Assembly (NCBI GenBank): GCA_028873845.1
Contig: JAPPNO010000130.1
Coordinates: 1-56,082, forward strand
Direction: 5' to 3'
Origin: Gemmatimonadota bacterium
Lineage (GTDB): Bacteria; Gemmatimonadota; Gemmatimonadetes; Longimicrobiales; Gaopeijiaceae
Length of the DNA: 56,082 nucleotides
Each line of letters starts with the position of its first letter. The first letter of the stretch is position 1. The notes below the pieces were generated by a model. It ran no database searches. It was not told where the DNA came from and worked only from the letters and a program-made list of their open reading frames with translations. The position numbers were made by a program, and so were the translations under genes. Positions 1 through 8,824 of the stretch are shown one piece after another.

Positions 1-1010
1 ACCAGACACCATCAAAGCCAAAAACTAACCGTCCGTGAAATCGGGGTAGGTCCAGTCGGTGATTCCACGTTCTGTCAATTGCCACGGTATCCAATACTTC
101 AATACCTCAATAATCTTGTCACATCGAAACCTCGCTTCAGGTGACCGCTTCGACACGGTCTTGGTCCCAAGATCTGCCATGGCCCGAGCAAGTTCCTGTG
201 ACACGGATGTGTGAACACCGTGCGCTAGTCCGTTTACGGTGATCGCACCGAATAGCCCCTTGGCCGACACCACTTCACGGATTACCTTGAAGTCGGACCA
301 GATGTTATGTGCCTCAAAGAGGAGGCCGAATGTATTCGGTTCGTTGCATCGTCAAACGTCACACACAGATCCGACTGTAGAGGCGGTACCCAAGAGTATC
401 GCTCTACGCAATAGTGAATCAACTCTCCTTCGGCCGCCGCTCGGGGTTGGGGTTCGTGTTGGGTCGTACGGCCCGGACTTTTACTCACCAACCCGGCCTG
501 CTGAAGGCAGTTCTTTACCCATGCGTATGATCGTTTGCCACCGTGCTTGGTCGTGTATTGGCGAAAAAAGCGCAGCACGGTCCCGCCGGGACACTCGTCG
601 GCGTATAGCCGCAGTAGGGCGCCTCTTTCGCGGTCGGACGCCCGACGATGAGAGGGGCGCGCTCGCCGATCCTCAAGCCCTTTCACTCCCATCGCCTCGT
701 ACCGACTGACGTATCGACGAAAGGTCCGCTCACTCTTCCCCAGCAAGCTTGCCGCCCGGGCTTGTGTGATCTCCCCACGACACCATTTGCCATAGAGATT
801 CACAAAGGCCGTAACCGATTGGCAGACGGTTACGTGTGCCCTCGAATCTTCCCCAATCCTTCCGAAGGAAGTGGTCATGGAAGCTGATCCGTCGTGAGGT
901 TCCGGATCAGCGGGTTGAACGGGCCGAATCGAGTTTTTCATCAATCGACACAATGCTCGTTTCGCAAACAGTTCCGAGTCACGAGACAGCAGCCAATACA
1001 ACAGTAGCTT
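1..1010 (-). mobile_element. Decayed ISNCY-like insertion sequence remnant
   Basis: The stretch contains a broken ISNCY-type transposase. Its right boundary is placed near 1010, because a propeller-type protein reading leftward from 1240 loses its sense there and runs into short cysteine-rich nonsense that looks like IS end sequence. The left end is at or beyond the window start. I could not identify terminal inverted repeats or a target duplication, so the boundaries are inferred. The element is probably immobile, since its transposase is frameshifted and lacks catalytic residues. Confidence 0.55.
25..878 (-). pseudogene. ISNCY-family transposase, frameshifted and degenerate
   Basis: The ATG at 878 opens a reading frame with a helix-turn-helix typical of ISNCY transposases (TQARAASLLGKSERTFRR), then KWCRGEI and a C-terminal part reaching VTFDDATNRIHSAS, the first Asp region of the DDE core. 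Sense then switches frame near 325-340. The second frame (to 25) reads IREVVSAKGLFGAI, then SPEARFRCDKI and LTERGIT, matching the expected order of the family's core and C-terminus. Where the family has YTDRGSHY, this copy reads TVNGLAHG, so the second catalytic Asp is lost. About 100 residues are missing overall. Non-functional. Confidence 0.75.
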
Positions 1011-1240
1011 CCCCCGGCCGGTCCGAAGCCGTGGACGTGGGGCGCTGAGGACGTCAGGGCCCATATCGTATCATTGGCGACCAGGACATCCCTGACATTC
1101 CACAATGCGTCCTGGGTGGGAGAGAGCACGGTGAGCGACTGCGGGTCGGCCGCGATGACCGGCATATCCGGGGGTCGTGGCCCGTCGCATGAGGCCATGG
1201 CCAAGATCGCCGGGAGTGCGAGCGTGCGTGGGAGACTCAT
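1010..1240 (-). pseudogene. 5' fragment of a propeller-type lipoprotein cut by the IS
   Basis: From an ATG at 1240 the frame encodes a lipoprotein signal (hydrophobic LALPAILAMASC, lipobox Cys) and then IWALTSSAPHVHGFGPAG, the opening blade style of the beta-propeller lipoproteins found elsewhere in this window. At about 1010 the homologous sequence stops and IS-derived sequence follows, so only about 77 residues survive. The frame is continuous with the upstream thioredoxin-like protein. Assignment to the propeller group is by style rather than by the diagnostic GEGPGEF motif, which is absent from this short piece. Confidence 0.5.
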
Positions 1241-1708
1241 TGCTTCGCTCATCTCGTCGACTCCGAAACGTCGGGCCGCCCCCGACACGGAGGTGATTTC
1301 GGCCACTGCGTGGTCCACATGCTCCAGATCGGCTCCGTGAGCGTCGACCGGAGGACGCCGTCCGGGGACCTCGCGGGTCACGGCAATCCTTCGAACGGGA
1401 GCCGCGTTCGGATCCTTCGCAGCGAAGTGGACGGCCCATTCAGGGGCCACCGTGTCACAGAACGCGCACGCGGGATGGAAGGCGTAGACGACCGTCTCGG
1501 TGTGCCGGCCGTCGGCCACGAGGGAGACCGTGGTTTGGACGCTGTCTTCGGTGTAGCCCGTCAGCGCTGGCACCGTGTCTCCGATCAGCGCCGTCGGTGC
1601 CGGGGCCGGTGTATCGTCCGCGGGCTGGGCGCGGATCATGACGTGAAGGGTCTGCGCAACGATGGCCAAGAGCAGAAGGAACAGTGCCACATCCTGGGAC
1701 CGATTCAT
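1241..1708 (-). CDS. Thioredoxin-like membrane-anchored protein, 3' end fused
   Basis: Starting at MNRSQDV (1708), the protein has one N-terminal membrane segment (ALFLLLLAIVAQTL) and a periplasmic thioredoxin-like domain with a CxxC active site (HPACAFCDTVAPEW, about residues 78-91). This suggests a thiol-disulfide or redoxin role at the envelope. A further upstream ATG at 1747 is possible. The domain lacks the usual second half: after VAEITSVSG the frame runs without a stop into the signal peptide of the next gene at 1240. A TGA lies in the neighbouring frame just before that start, so a one-base indel may have fused two genes that were once separate. Confidence 0.55.
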
Positions 1709-1747
1709 GTCTCCAAAACTCCGGTTCGGGTTTCGCCAAGTGCTCAT

Positions 1748-2435
1748 CGCGCCGCGCCGGCATGCCGGCGGACGACGGGCGTGCCACTGACCCTTAAATG
1801 CCGGGGCTTCCGGTTATGGGGGGTCACTTTTGCCATTCGGGCATTGGGAGCTCCGAAACGCGCCGAAACCGCCCTACCCTCGGGTCTTCCACTCCGTCGG
1901 CAACTCCCGTAGCTCCTCCAATCCACCGAATGACCGAGTCATTCCGCAGATCGGCCCGGGACCGGGGCAAGGGCGTCCTTGACTTGGCAAACCAGGACGA
2001 CACGGATGTCATCGAGTTCCGCTATTCACCGCGACGGGAGAAGATCAGAGGGTCGCGACCGGGACTCTGCTCTTCGATTGATAAGGGTGACACGGTGTCA
2101 CCCTTTCCTTTCGCCACGGGTCGATGAGCCAGCATTCAATCGGCCGCAAGCATCACGACGCGCGCTGGGTCCGCTTCATTGTGGTGACAATGCCACCCAT
2201 CTACAATCTCGTCGCCGGGCCAATCGATCGGCTGGTGGTTTGCCAGCAGGTCGTCCGGCATGGAATACGAACCGCAGGGTCGACGCCGCGAACGCCGTCG
2301 AATGCCCAACACCGAAGGCCCCCGCTCCATCTTCCTTGTTCCGTGTCGCCTACTGTGAACAGGCGGGCCATCCGGTCGTGATTCAGCCCGATGCCGCTGT
2401 CCCGGCAGGGCCTGCCTACTCCTATTCCTTGTGTT
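1748..2435. other. Gene-poor stretch
   Basis: Open frames here are short, overlap on both strands and show no recognisable domain. The only structured element I see is the inverted repeat at 2083-2105. The flanks are gene fragments, so this is probably decayed sequence between rearrangement scars. Confidence 0.5.
2083..2105. promoter_or_regulatory. Orphan 11-bp perfect inverted repeat (operator-like)
   Basis: AAGGGTGACAC and its exact reverse complement GTGTCACCCTT flank a single G. Perfect 11-bp arms with a one-base centre look more like a dimeric repressor operator, for example TetR-like, than a terminator, because the loop is too small to fold. No intact gene starts nearby on either strand, so its target may have been lost. 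Confidence 0.45.
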
Positions 2436-2842
2436 TCAACTACAGCGACGGATCCCGTGTGTCGCGTCACTCCGGCGGCGACGGGCCCGCGTGTTGCCGT
2501 AGGGATCGCCCTTCTCCAGGAGAAAGCGTAGGATCAGACGGTGAAGCATGTTCATCTTGGGCCATAGTCCGTGGAAACCCGCAACCCTGGACAGTGTCCG
2601 GTCCCTCAGTTTCCAGTAGCCGAAGTCATCCCCGTCCGGTGTCACGCACACCAGCCGCGTTTCGTCCATGAAGTGCGGAATCGCGCCCGCCAGCGGGACC
2701 GTGCCGTCTCCGGTGTCGCGCCATCCGGCGTCCGTACCCCAGTGGTTTCTGCGCACTGCGGACCCGAGGTCGAATCGGGGCGCACTTCTTCGTCGGGACG
2801 GACAAGAAGCCCCACACGGGGTTCGGCGCCGACACCGGTGAT
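2436..2842 (-). pseudogene. C-terminal fragment of an alpha/beta-hydrolase (lipase-like)
   Basis: The frame ending at 2436 reads GDGTVPLAGAIPHFMD, then LVCVTPDGDDFGYWKLRD, GFHGLWPKMNMLHRLI and GNTRARR. I recognise this as the C-terminal part of a family of lipase/acyltransferase-like alpha/beta-hydrolases, including the GDGTVP segment that carries the catalytic Asp. Sequence further upstream in another frame (ITGVGAEPRVGLL, up to about 2842) may be the preceding part, implying a frameshift. The nucleophile region is absent. Non-functional remnant. Confidence 0.55.
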
Positions 2843-2988
2843 CACGGCCAGTCAGTCTCGCTCATGTCACGGTCAGCCAACCTCAGTTCGGCCAGTGAAG
2901 TGTCGGGGTAGTCAGCGACTCCACGACCGCTAAGCTAAGGCCAAGCCACCCGCGCGCGCCGGACGAGTTCCGCATCGGCGTCCCCTTG

Positions 2989-4608
2989 TCAGTTGCCGCT
3001 TGACCCCCCACCCCCCGCATGCTCCTCCACAAACCCACGCGCCTCATCCAGCCCCGAAATCCCCTCCCGCCCCTCCCACAGCGCGGCCACCTTCCCATAC
3101 GCCTCCGCCGCCAGCATGTCGTTGCCCAGCGCCGCATGTGCCCGCGCCAACCCCAGCAGCGACCTCGGGCGCCCCGCCATCCTGAGCAGCGAAGTCTCGA
3201 ACATCTCGACCGCTTCCTCCGCCTTGCCCAACTCCAACAGGATCTCGCCGTACAGCTCGTGCACCGGCTTCACCGGATTCGCCGAACCGCGCGGCGGCGA
3301 CATGGCCTCGACGGTCGCGACGGCGTCGTCCATCATCTCGATCGCCTTGTCGCCGTGACCCATTGCGACATGGTGCAGCGCGCCCACCTGCATGTGCATG
3401 ACGTGGGTGTAGCCCTCGCCCTCGGACTCCTCGGCCAGCGCCTTCCCGGCGGCCGCGAGCGCTTCCATGTCCCCCGTGCGCGCCGCACTCAGACCGATCG
3501 CGAGCAGCTCGCTGGTGCGCATGTCCTCTTCGACGGGCCGCACCTCCCATTCCTCGGTCTCGACGATGTAGCGTGACTTGAGGAGAGGCAGAGAGCGCCG
3601 TGCGCGGTCGCTTCCGGCCTCGCCCCGCGCCCCGCCCGCCTCGAAGCCGTCGTGCTCGACCATCGCAGCCAGGCGTTCGATCCACAGCCGCGCCTTCGCG
3701 TAGTCGCCCCGCTGCAGGTCGCCGTACTGGCCCCAGTCCAGCGAGTGGATGGCATCGCCGAGGGGGTCGCCGGGCTCCCACAGCTCGCGGGCCACGTCGT
3801 AGGCGGACTGATTGTGCCCCGAAACCAGGTCCCACATGCCGTGCTGGATGAAGATGTGGGTCGGCATGTGGCGGGCGTGCGACACCGCCGGGGCGATGTC
3901 CGCGAAGGCGTAGGCCGCGTCGAGCGCGAGCGGCGCCATGATGGGGTGGTCGAAGGCGTGGATGGTGTAGTGGGCGGCGCCGGGGTGGACGGGGTTCGCG
4001 TTCAGGATCTTGAGCGCGATGGTGCCCGCGCGGACGTTCCAGCGGTCGGTCAGGTCGCGGGTGGCGCGGGTCGCGCTGAGGAGGCTGAGCGCGTAGAAGG
4101 CGGCGATTTCGTGATCGTCCGGGTAGGCCTCGTGGAGGTCGGCCATCGCTTCCATGTAGCCGACCGCGCGGTCCCGGTGCTCGCCCTCGCCCCAGAGGAT
4201 CTCGACGGCGCGTATGAAGCCCTTCTCGCGCTCGGTCGGTGCCTTGGCGATGCGCTCCTCCGGGGTCTTGCCGAGACGTTCGAGCGCTTCGCGCGGCTCG
4301 TCGGGGTCCATCCTCGTGACGAGCGGGTGGTTGTACGCCAGCGACTCGCCCCAGTAGGCCATCGCGAAGTCCGGGTCGATGGCCTGGGCCGCGTGGAACT
4401 GCTCGCGCGCCTGCTTCCAGCCGAAGCTGTGCAGGATCGCGACGCCGCGCAGGAAATGCTCCTGGGCCTCGCCGGTCGCCGATGTCGGGAAGGTGATGAC
4501 GCCCACGTCGTCGAACTGTGCGTGGGCCGCGGGCGGCGTGGCCATGGAAGCCAGGATGAGCGCGGCGGCGGTGGCCGCGCTCCACAGGGTCGCGCTCAGT
4601 CTCTGCAT
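2989..4608 (-). CDS. Secreted tetratricopeptide-repeat protein
   Basis: The start at 4608 (MQRLSATL) is preceded by GGAGGAGAG at good spacing; an ATG at 4635 is in frame but has a charged, unlikely leader. Residues 1-30 form a signal peptide ending PAAHAQ. The rest is helical with degenerate TPR units, e.g. HSFGWKQAREQFHAAQAIDP and AYWGESLAYNHPL near residues 50-85 and VHELYGEILLELGKAEEAVEMF near the C-terminus. The middle contains HYTIHAFDHP and HARHMPTHIFIQHG, histidine-rich segments conserved in this family of unknown function. Probably a periplasmic scaffold. The tail AGGGGSSGN is low-complexity. Confidence 0.85.
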   Translation of the reverse strand: MQRLSATLWSAATAAALILASMATPPAAHAQFDDVGVITFPTSATGEAQEHFLRGVAILHSFGWKQAREQFHAAQAIDPDFAMAYWGESLAYNHPLVTRMDPDEPREALERLGKTPEERIAKAPTEREKGFIRAVEILWGEGEHRDRAVGYMEAMADLHEAYPDDHEIAAFYALSLLSATRATRDLTDRWNVRAGTIALKILNANPVHPGAAHYTIHAFDHPIMAPLALDAAYAFADIAPAVSHARHMPTHIFIQHGMWDLVSGHNQSAYDVARELWEPGDPLGDAIHSLDWGQYGDLQRGDYAKARLWIERLAAMVEHDGFEAGGARGEAGSDRARRSLPLLKSRYIVETEEWEVRPVEEDMRTSELLAIGLSAARTGDMEALAAAGKALAEESEGEGYTHVMHMQVGALHHVAMGHGDKAIEMMDDAVATVEAMSPPRGSANPVKPVHELYGEILLELGKAEEAVEMFETSLLRMAGRPRSLLGLARAHAALGNDMLAAEAYGKVAALWEGREGISGLDEARGFVEEHAGGGGSSGN

Positions 4609-4708
4609 TTCAGCTCTCCTCCTCCGACGGGGCATTCGTCCAGCGTTCGGGGTTCAGTCCCCCAAACCCTTCGGGCCCAGAACGATTCGGGCCGTTTCCG
4701 TTCCAATT

Positions 4709-6088
4709 CTACGCCTCGGCCAGCGCCTCGGCCATGTTTTGCAGCGCCAGTTCCACGATCCTGCGCGAAGAGGCCAGGTTCATCCGCATGTGCCCCGCCC
4801 CACCGGTACCGTAACGGGGCCCCGGGTTCAGGAAGACGCCCGCGCGCTCCGCGAACCACCGCTGCACGATCACTTCGGGAGTCACCGGATTGACCGCCTC
4901 GGCGCTCTCGCGCGCGGCGGTCTCGGCGGCCCCGATCCGCTCCGCGAACTCCGCCACATCGAGCCAGGCCAAGTAGGTGCCCTGCGCCTTCGTGTAGCGG
5001 ACGCCCGGCAGGTTGTCCCGGATGTACGACTCGGCGGAGTCGTGGTTGGCGTCGATGTAGGGGACCAGCTCGTCGAGCCAAGGTTCGCCCTCGTTGAGCG
5101 CGGCCCGCATCGCGACCATGCCGAGCGTGCTCAGGTCGGCGCGGGTGTTGGCCTTGATGCGCGCCAGCAGATCCGGGTTGGTGCTGTAGTACCACGCGAC
5201 CTTCATCGCGGCAAGACTGAACGACTTGCTGCCGGACATGAAGGTCAGGCTGTTGTCGACGATCTCGGGGTCGAGGGTGGCGAAGGGCGTGTAGCTGTGG
5301 CCGCGGCTCACGAAGTCGCAGTGGATTTCGTCGGCGAGCACGACCACGCGGTGCTTGAGGCAGATCTCGCCGAGGCGGGTGAGGACCTCGGGGGACCAGT
5401 GGTTGCCGGTCGGGTTCTGCGGGTTGCAGAGGATGAAGGAGTTGCAGCGCTGGGCGCGCCGCTCGAAATCGTCGAAGTCGACCGAGTAGCGGCCGTCGGC
5501 GCCGACGACCATCTCGCAGTCGTCGGGGACGGTGCGCGCGAAGCGGAGGTCGCCGTAGAAGCCGTCGTAGGTGGGCGTCATCATGAGGACGCGGGTGCCG
5601 GGGGGCGAGAAGGTGTGGAGCGCGGCGATGATGCCGGGGTGGACCCCGGTGGTGAAGACGAGGGTCGAGGGGTCGATCTCGACGCCGTAGCGGCGGTGGT
5701 TCCAGGCGGCGACCGCCTCGGCGTAGGAGTCGGGGCGGTGCATGTAGCCCCAGTTCTCGTGGGCGCAGCGTTCGGCGAGGGCCCGGGTGACGCAGGGGGC
5801 GGCGCGGAAGTCCATGTCGGCGACGCCCATCGCGGCTACGATGTTGGGGCCGTAGTGCGCGATCGCGCGGTCCCAGCGAACGGAGTCGGTGCCGCGGCGG
5901 TCGTAGACTTGGTCGAAGTCGGTGGGGGTGGGGTGGGGGGGTGGGGCGGTAAGGCCGGTGGGCTTGGTGGCCGGTTGACCGGAGGCGGGGCGGGAGTCGA
6001 GGAGCGCCGGGGTGGCGGCGGTGCCGAGGAGGACGCTGGTGCCGGTGTGCCGGAGGAAGTTTCGCCGGGTGAAGGCGTTGGGTGACAT
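4709..6088 (-). CDS. Tat-exported MalY/PatB-type PLP aminotransferase-fold enzyme
   Basis: The protein has 459 residues with a twin-arginine signal (TRRNFLRHTG) and a fold-type I PLP domain. Landmarks are WGYMHRPDSYAEAV near the N-terminus, the substrate/PLP motif CNPQNPTGNHWS, VVLADEIHCDF, and the Schiff-base lysine motif SGSKSFSLAAMKVAW. This order matches MalY/PatB cystathionine beta-lyase-like proteins, which cleave C-S bonds of sulfur amino acids. Export of such an enzyme is unusual and suggests action on periplasmic amino acids. AGGA sits 8 bases before the ATG. It lies 100 bp upstream of the TPR gene on the same strand, so co-transcription is possible. Confidence 0.88.
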   Translation of the reverse strand: MSPNAFTRRNFLRHTGTSVLLGTAATPALLDSRPASGQPATKPTGLTAPPPHPTPTDFDQVYDRRGTDSVRWDRAIAHYGPNIVAAMGVADMDFRAAPCVTRALAERCAHENWGYMHRPDSYAEAVAAWNHRRYGVEIDPSTLVFTTGVHPGIIAALHTFSPPGTRVLMMTPTYDGFYGDLRFARTVPDDCEMVVGADGRYSVDFDDFERRAQRCNSFILCNPQNPTGNHWSPEVLTRLGEICLKHRVVVLADEIHCDFVSRGHSYTPFATLDPEIVDNSLTFMSGSKSFSLAAMKVAWYYSTNPDLLARIKANTRADLSTLGMVAMRAALNEGEPWLDELVPYIDANHDSAESYIRDNLPGVRYTKAQGTYLAWLDVAEFAERIGAAETAARESAEAVNPVTPEVIVQRWFAERAGVFLNPGPRYGTGGAGHMRMNLASSRRIVELALQNMAEALAEA

Positions 6089-6274
6089 GGGTGGCGTCCT
6101 GTCGGGCCGGGGATGGGGATTCCGGTGCGTTCAGGCGGTGGTCTGGGGCCCGATGTTCCTGGTTCAGAGTGGGGGGAGGGGGGTGGGGGCGCAAGCGTGC
6201 GAGGCCGTGTGGTCCGTGGCCACGCTGTCGCGGTTCTTCAGATCGGCATTTCCCGGAATCCGCCGGGCCGCGCG

Positions 6275-6496
6275 TCAGGCCGGAGCCTTGAAGTACTCCG
6301 CTTCCTGTTTCAGAACGGCCGCCACCTGCCACTCGCGGACCTCGGGATACCATTCCAGGAACTCCTTCACGGTCGCACCGCTCTCCAGGTTCTCGAACAG
6401 GGCGTACACCGGCACTCTGGTCCCGGTAAACGCCCAGGCTCCGCTGATCTTGCGGGGATAGCGTTCCACTGCTGGGCACGTGTTCCAGTCCGTCAT
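6275..6496 (-). CDS. DUF433 protein, putative antitoxin
   Basis: This 73-residue protein matches the DUF433 pattern: ERYPRKISGAWAFTGTRVPV followed by LFENLESGATVKEFLEWYP and a C-terminal WQVAAVLKQEAEYF. DUF433 proteins are winged-helix-like and often act as the antitoxin of PIN-type toxins. GAGG lies 7 bases before the ATG. Here it is divergent from the VapC gene starting at 6615, with 118 bp between the two starts, instead of in a co-directional pair, so either it controls the shared intergenic region or its own partner has been lost. Confidence 0.75.
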   Translation of the reverse strand: MTDWNTCPAVERYPRKISGAWAFTGTRVPVYALFENLESGATVKEFLEWYPEVREWQVAAVLKQEAEYFKAPA

Positions 6497-6614
6497 GGGC
6501 TTGCCTCATCCGCAACGCCGCATCGGGCCGTCCGTGAATTCGATGGAGCTTGAACCTAACGCAGTGTCGCTATCTTACCGGCACATCGACCCTCCGACAG
6601 AGGAAACCGGCGAG

Positions 6615-7103
6615 ATGAGGCCCATCGCATACATTGAGACAACGGTCGTGAGCTACTTGACGGCTCGCCCGTCACGTGATGTCGTGATCTTGGCCCACCA
6701 GCAGGCGACTCGAGAGTGGTGGCGGACCGCCCAGGAAAAATTCCACCTCGCCGCGTCGGCGCTTGTGATTCGCGAAGCTGGGCAGGGGGACCCGACAGCC
6801 GCTCGCGCCCGCCTGATGGCGCTCGACGGTGTGACGCTCCTAGACGCGACCGCGGAAGCGGAGCAACTCGCGCGCGAGCTCATTGCCTTGGGGGCGGTCT
6901 CTCCCGGCGCCGCAGTGGACGCCGCCCACATCGCCATCGCCGTTACGAACCGTGTCCACTATCTTGTGACCTGGAATTTCCGCCACATCGCCAATGCGGC
7001 CATGCGGTCCCGGATCGAGCGGGTGTGTCGGAGCACAGGGTACGAGCCACCCGTCATCTGCACTCCCCACGAGCTGATGGAGGTCAGCCATGGAGACCAA
7101 TAG
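6615..7103 (+). CDS. vapC: PIN-domain toxin, VapC-like ribonuclease
   Basis: The start MRPIAYIETTVVSYL (6615) is preceded by GAGGAAA. The protein of 162 residues has PIN acidic residues: E8 in YIETT (replacing the usual Asp), a central acidic position near LVIREAGQGD, and D/H residues in VDAAHIAIAV followed by YLVTWNFRHIAN, the standard PIN C-terminal motif. PIN toxins are Mg-dependent ribonucleases that cleave tRNA or rRNA. The downstream gene overlaps by 14 bp and begins with what looks like the small antitoxin that normally follows this VapC subtype, so the two form a toxin-antitoxin operon. Confidence 0.82.
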   Translation: MRPIAYIETTVVSYLTARPSRDVVILAHQQATREWWRTAQEKFHLAASALVIREAGQGDPTAARARLMALDGVTLLDATAEAEQLARELIALGAVSPGAAVDAAHIAIAVTNRVHYLVTWNFRHIANAAMRSRIERVCRSTGYEPPVICTPHELMEVSHGDQ

Positions 7104-8079
7104 GGACGACCAGACCAAGGCCGCCGTGCGGGCCGTGGGGGACGACCGGGTGATCGCTGCGATCCGAGCCACGAGAGACGCTTACGCGGCACTGCACGGC
7201 CATGACGTCGCAGCCATCTTCAGGGACATCAGAGCGGCCCAGGAGGCTTCGGGTCGTGACTACGTCCGCGATTTCGAACGGCTGGCCCAGACGGCAACAC
7301 CCGTCGCCACGCAGGTCACGGCAGCTGTTCGACAAATGGAACGCTCGCTCGGTCCCGTTCTCGAGAGACTGAATGAATGGGCCGCAGCAGCAGCCCCCTT
7401 TCTGGAGGAATTCACGCGAAGCGCCAAAGCGGCTGCCGAGACCGCGGAACGGATTCAGCCCTTTCTGGAGGAGCTCCACGAGTGGCACCGAATCGGGAAC
7501 GCATTGAATGAGGTTGGATGGCTTCCACATCATTCCGTGCCCTACCGCATTGTGGTGGAGTGCGAAGGCGACCCTGCTCGCCTGGACAGGCGTGTTGACG
7601 ACTACTACCGCACCCGGTGGAATGAGATCCGCGACCACATGGAGTCAGGCCTTGAATACCATCACATCGACAATGAAGCGCGGGCAGCGTTCCGTGAGGC
7701 CCTTTCGGCCCACGAGGCTGGCTTGTACCGGGGCATCTGCCGTACGTTGTTCCCCGAAATCGAGCGCATGATCGGTGCCGGAAACGTCGGTTCGAGGAAG
7801 ATGCTCGACAAGCTGCTAGAGGAATCCAAAGATCCGGCGGGTCGTGCTTTCAGGGAAATATACAATCCGGTCTTGTTCGATCGCCTTGTAAGACACGCGT
7901 ACGAGCGGGTAGTAACCGAGGACGAACGGGCAAGGTTCGAGCAGGATCCTGTGCCGAACCGTCATGCTGCCGTGCATGGCCTGGTGACCTATTCGACTCA
8001 CAAGCACAGCATGAACATGCTGATACTCGCCGAGTACGTGTTTCGGATCCTACGTCCGGTCGAGGACTCCGACGCATAG
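7090..8079 (+). CDS. Putative antitoxin-HEPN fusion protein partnered with VapC
   Basis: GGAGGTCAGCC precedes the ATG, which lies inside the end of vapC. Residues about 18-57 (VIAAIRATRDAYAALHGHD, AAIFRDIRAAQEASGRDYV) resemble the entire small antitoxin usually encoded after this VapC subtype. A coiled linker follows (about 60-135, rich in Ala/Glu). The C-terminal half ends in DPVPNRHAAVHGLVTYS, with R291-x4-H296, the R-x4-6-H signature of HEPN ribonucleases, followed by a hydrophobic helix (NMLILAEYVFRIL). I infer a protein carrying both an antitoxin and a second nuclease. The HEPN call rests on this motif and helical character; fold prediction was not possible. The antitoxin-like segment could also just be an ancestral linker. 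Confidence 0.6.
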   Translation: METNRDDQTKAAVRAVGDDRVIAAIRATRDAYAALHGHDVAAIFRDIRAAQEASGRDYVRDFERLAQTATPVATQVTAAVRQMERSLGPVLERLNEWAAAAAPFLEEFTRSAKAAAETAERIQPFLEELHEWHRIGNALNEVGWLPHHSVPYRIVVECEGDPARLDRRVDDYYRTRWNEIRDHMESGLEYHHIDNEARAAFREALSAHEAGLYRGICRTLFPEIERMIGAGNVGSRKMLDKLLEESKDPAGRAFREIYNPVLFDRLVRHAYERVVTEDERARFEQDPVPNRHAAVHGLVTYSTHKHSMNMLILAEYVFRILRPVEDSDA

Positions 8080-8131
8080 CTGGAGATCGAACCGCGGTCG
8101 TCTGACGGGCAGACGGTAGACTTCATTCACG

Positions 8132-8824
8132 TCAACGCCGCCGCCGCTTCAGCTTCTTCACCCCGACCCCCAGCGGCGCTCGCATCTTTTCGTAGAACGC
8201 GAAGAGATGCTCCACACGCTCCCGTTCCGAGGAGAAGCCGCCCCGCTTGTACAGCCGGTCGACCGCCCGGTCCAGCCGCTGGTGGGCGGCGCGCAAGTTG
8301 GGCGGCATGAGGTCCGGGTCGTAGAGCCGCACCCGCGCACGCCGGGTCGAAGAAGGTCATCCGGCCGAGCTTCTCCTGGAAGCGGCGCAGGTCGGCGCGG
8401 CGGCGGTTTCCTCCACGTGAGCGGGGAGCTCGGCGAGGGGGAAGGACATGGTGGCACGCTCGGAGAGATCGTGCAGCTCGAAGGTGCGGAAGTCGCTGAC
8501 CAGGATGTAGCGCGGCCGCTCGTGTTCCGGGAGCGCGTCGAGATACTCCCCCGCCTGGCCGTACGCTGTTTCCAGGTCACGCCCCGCACTCTTCTGCTCC
8601 ACGAGCAGGACGCCCGGCCAGAAGAGGTCGATGAACCCGAAGCGGTTGTCGAGCTTCGCGACGTGTTCTTCGTAGCGGGACACGCTACGGCGGCGCACGC
8701 CGAAGACCTCGAAGAAGTCGTTGTAGAAGCTCTGCGTTTCGCCCTTCTCGTACGCGGCGTCCCGCCATTCGCCGGCGAACGCGGCCGCGCGGTCGCGGAT
8801 TTCGTTCCACGACAGTCGCGTCAG
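8132..8824 (-). pseudogene. MmeI-type restriction-modification gene, internally deleted
   Basis: The 5' part encodes the MmeI-family N-terminal nuclease: LSWNEIRDRAAAFAGEW, FYNDFFEVFGV and the PD-(D/E)xK stretch IDLFWPGVLLVEQKSAGRD. In a shifted frame near 8350-8395 the next conserved piece appears, RADLRRFQEKLG then MTFFDPAC, the start of methyltransferase motif I. The sequence then jumps directly to the family's extreme C-terminus, LYDPDLMPPNLRAAHQRLDR and HLFAFYEKMR, in a third frame. About 2 kb encoding the methyltransferase and target-recognition domains is missing. The 5' end abuts the MntA stop and no clear start codon remains. Inactive relic of a combined nuclease-methylase. Confidence 0.8.

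Noticed and set aside
2883..2990. Similarity of this stretch to the start of the window (possible second ISNCY end)
   Set aside because: Roughly 35 bases look alike by eye (GGGGTAG..TCCACG), but with gaps and without a readable transposase fragment; not enough to call.
4379..6085. A 568-codon plus-strand open frame
   Set aside because: Shadow of the PLP-enzyme and TPR genes in GC-rich DNA, low-complexity Gly/Val/Arg protein.
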